Below, piece by piece: positions 7,433-8,513 of a stretch of DNA of 8,513 nucleotides. The position numbers and the translations under genes are program-made. Each line of letters opens with the position of its first letter. Positions within the stretch are counted from its first letter, which is position 1. Source of the DNA: Gammaproteobacteria bacterium (GTDB lineage: Bacteria; Pseudomonadota; Gammaproteobacteria; DSM-16500). The DNA lies in contig JAJONP010000078.1 in assembly GCA_021323555.1 (NCBI GenBank), forward strand, positions 1 to 8,513, given 5' to 3'. The notes beneath the pieces were generated by a model. It saw only the letters and a program-made list of their open reading frames with translations, was not told the origin of the DNA and ran no database searches.

Positions 7433-7461
7433 AGGAAAATATACGTTATTTGCGCTATACC
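7433..7461 (+). promoter_or_regulatory. Promoter region of second paralog
   Basis: TATACC at 7456-7461 and AGGAAA 17 bp upstream (7433-7438) align in position with the promoter of paralog 1. Upstream blocks AATCAATA (7398-7405) and TAACA (7423-7427) are also shared. The -10 is weaker than that of paralog 1, so expression may be lower or more activator-dependent. Confidence 0.4.
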
Positions 7462-7493
7462 TAGAGTATCTTGTTATTAAAAATAGGTGGCTT

Positions 7494-8300
7494 ATGCCAG
7501 AACTAAAACAATCTCATCTCGACCTTTTACGGGATTTTGAAAACGAGCTTGAAAATCGTGCAAAATTTCCTGACCCAAAAAAAAGTGAAAAATTTAAAAG
7601 AATTATTGAAATTTTAGCTGATCCTAAGTTATATAAATTCATGAAAGATGCAGTTTATTCAGACAGTTATACTCATTCTAAAGCTAAAAATTTTCTAAGA
7701 AAGTATTTCAAAAAAAATTATAATAAAATGCTGCAGGCGGCTCAAAACCAAGTAAAGGATCTGCTAGAAAAATATATGAAAATAGTAAGTTCATCTTCTG
7801 AAGAGCAAAAGAAGCAGTTAATAAAAAGCTTAAAAATAATGTTAGACAATATAACCTATGGCCTTTCCATAGACCCAAAGTTTCCAAGCGATGTAAAACC
7901 TTTAGCAGAACAGATAGAAGCTGTTTCTAGAGAAATATTTGAATTAAGAACACCAAAAGCCCCAGAAGAAACTAATTTAGATTATTACAGGAACAGAATC
8001 GTAGCTGCATATGAATCTCTTACAGAAATAAGAACCGCTGCTAATGGAAAAAAATATACTGATTTAGAAATCATTACAAAGGATCCTAGCCCAGTCACTA
8101 CCGCTTTTAAAAAAGCCTATTACGCCGTTTCCAATGCTCTCTTCATGATTACTTCTCCATCGCTTTTGATGAGAACGCAAGATTCAAACGTCTCTAACAG
8201 ACATTCTTTTTTTTGGAAACCACCAAGTGATAACTTGAAAAAATCGGTAAAAGATGTAGAAGAAGATTTACATCTCACTACACCAAAAAAACCTCGTTAA
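7494..8300 (+). CDS. Unrecognised 268-aa charged helical protein, paralog 2
   Basis: Paralog of the preceding gene, colinear along its whole length. The N-terminal part keeps FKRIIEILADPKLYKFMKDA (34-53) and LLEKY (90-94) but lacks the EKYEEAI duplication. The C-terminal core repeats YRNRIVAAYESLT (165-177), KKYTDLEIITKDP (186-198), YYAVSNALFMIT (209-220), SFFWKPPS (238-245) and LKKSVKDVEEDL (248-259), ending in a basic TTPKKPR. The nucleotide match in the KKYTDLEIITKDP region is close, so the duplication looks fairly recent. There is no signal peptide, membrane helix or enzyme motif. The start codon is preceded by ATAGGTGGC as in paralog 1. Effector function is a guess from composition and genome type. 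Confidence 0.8.
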   Translation: MPELKQSHLDLLRDFENELENRAKFPDPKKSEKFKRIIEILADPKLYKFMKDAVYSDSYTHSKAKNFLRKYFKKNYNKMLQAAQNQVKDLLEKYMKIVSSSSEEQKKQLIKSLKIMLDNITYGLSIDPKFPSDVKPLAEQIEAVSREIFELRTPKAPEETNLDYYRNRIVAAYESLTEIRTAANGKKYTDLEIITKDPSPVTTAFKKAYYAVSNALFMITSPSLLMRTQDSNVSNRHSFFWKPPSDNLKKSVKDVEEDLHLTTPKKPR

Positions 8301-8315
8301 TGTTTGAGTAATGTA

Positions 8316-8437
8316 GGGTGGATTAGACGCCGTTTTTTGGCGTCGTAATCCACCAAATCAATCTACCTTATAGCTTTTTTAATAATGCCATTTTATTGGG
8401 TGGATTACCACCCAAAAAAACGGCGTCTAATCCACCC
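8316..8437. repeat. Nested-palindrome element (REPIN/MITE-like), 122 bp
   Basis: Terminal inverted repeats of 23 bp match perfectly (8316-8338 against 8415-8437), beginning GGGTGGATTAGACGCC. The left half (8317-8354) folds as a hairpin by itself: 15 bp with one bulged G (8345) and loop GTTTTTT (8332-8338). The right half pairs GGGTGGATTA (8398-8407) with TAATCCACCC (8428-8437) and contains the inner palindrome TGGGTGGATTACCACCCA (8397-8414). Two inverted hairpin units around a 43-bp AT-rich spacer is the design of REPIN/BIME elements. GGTGGATTA...TAATCCACC-type repeats are common in bacterial genomes. No target-site duplication is evident. It starts 15 bp after the stop of paralog 2. Confidence 0.85.
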
Positions 8438-8466
8438 TTGTGTCTTAAAATCATGGTATAAAGAGT

Positions 8467-8495
8467 TTTTTATTATCGTTGTACGATAATAAAAA
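8467..8495. repeat. Perfect 13-bp-arm dyad, candidate operator
   Basis: The arms TTTTTATTATCGT (8467-8479) and ACGATAATAAAAA (8483-8495) are perfect reverse complements around TGT. On both strands the stem is preceded by T and followed by A, so no U-tract follows and a rho-independent terminator is unlikely. The core ATTATCGTTGTACGATAAT looks like a binding site for a dimeric repressor. GATAAT at 8485-8490 could be a -10 for a gene beyond the window edge. Confidence 0.6.
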
Positions 8496-8513
8496 GGGAA
8501 GTGATAGATCGTT

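Noticed and set aside
7417..7435. Possible PmrA-type box (TTTAAT...TTTAGG) before paralog 2
   Set aside because: The second half-site is poor, the spacing is off, and the same region of paralog 1 has no such match.
8316..8437. CRISPR-like array
   Set aside because: Only two inverted, not direct, repeat units are present and there are no regular spacers.
8467..8495. Rho-independent terminator or dif site
   Set aside because: No U-tract follows the stem on either strand, and the sequence does not resemble the XerC/XerD half-sites of dif.

Overview
The window is AT-rich and gammaproteobacterial. The conserved genes are tRNA-Ser(UGA)-yccA, the methyltransferase-rnhA-dnaQ cluster and mltD. Low GC and lysine/glutamate-rich, coiled-coil-like orphan proteins next to housekeeping genes suggest a host-associated member of the Legionellales (the Coxiella/Rickettsiella/Legionella-like radiation). 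This placement is inference from gene content and composition; no marker in the window fixes the genus.

Layout. At the left edge lies tRNA-Ser(UGA) on the minus strand (5-94), divergent from yccA (188-859), a seven-helix BI-1 family membrane protein. A small tail-anchored-looking membrane protein follows (966-1208). It converges on a tightly packed minus-strand cluster that reads, in transcription order, a YafS-like SAM methyltransferase with a TTG start (2345-3091), rnhA (1899-2348, 4-nt ATGA overlap) and dnaQ (1218-1895, 3-nt gap). Upstream on the same strand is an unrecognised 505-residue protein (3166-4683). mltD (4896-6338) is transcribed away from it. In E. coli and Pseudomonas the order, as I recall it, is mltD-gloB-methyltransferase-rnhA-dnaQ, so the 505-residue ORF occupies the slot where gloB is normally found.

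The right part (6339-8513) is accessory. Two tandem paralogous genes of unknown function (6469-7320 and 7494-8300) share a C-terminal half, a leader and a colinear promoter region, so a whole promoter-gene unit was duplicated. Just 15 bp beyond the second copy is a nested-palindrome element with 23-bp perfect terminal inverted repeats (8316-8437), resembling a REPIN or MITE. A 13-bp-arm perfect dyad follows at 8467-8495.

Functions. dnaQ and rnhA act in replication fidelity and RNA-DNA hybrid removal, MltD in peptidoglycan cleavage, and YccA in modulating the membrane protease FtsH. The three orphan proteins (505, 283 and 268 aa) are charged and mostly soluble-looking, with acidic patches before short basic C-termini. 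They are candidates for secreted effectors if the organism has a Dot/Icm system, but nothing in the window proves secretion. No rho-independent terminator with a clear U-tract was found anywhere.
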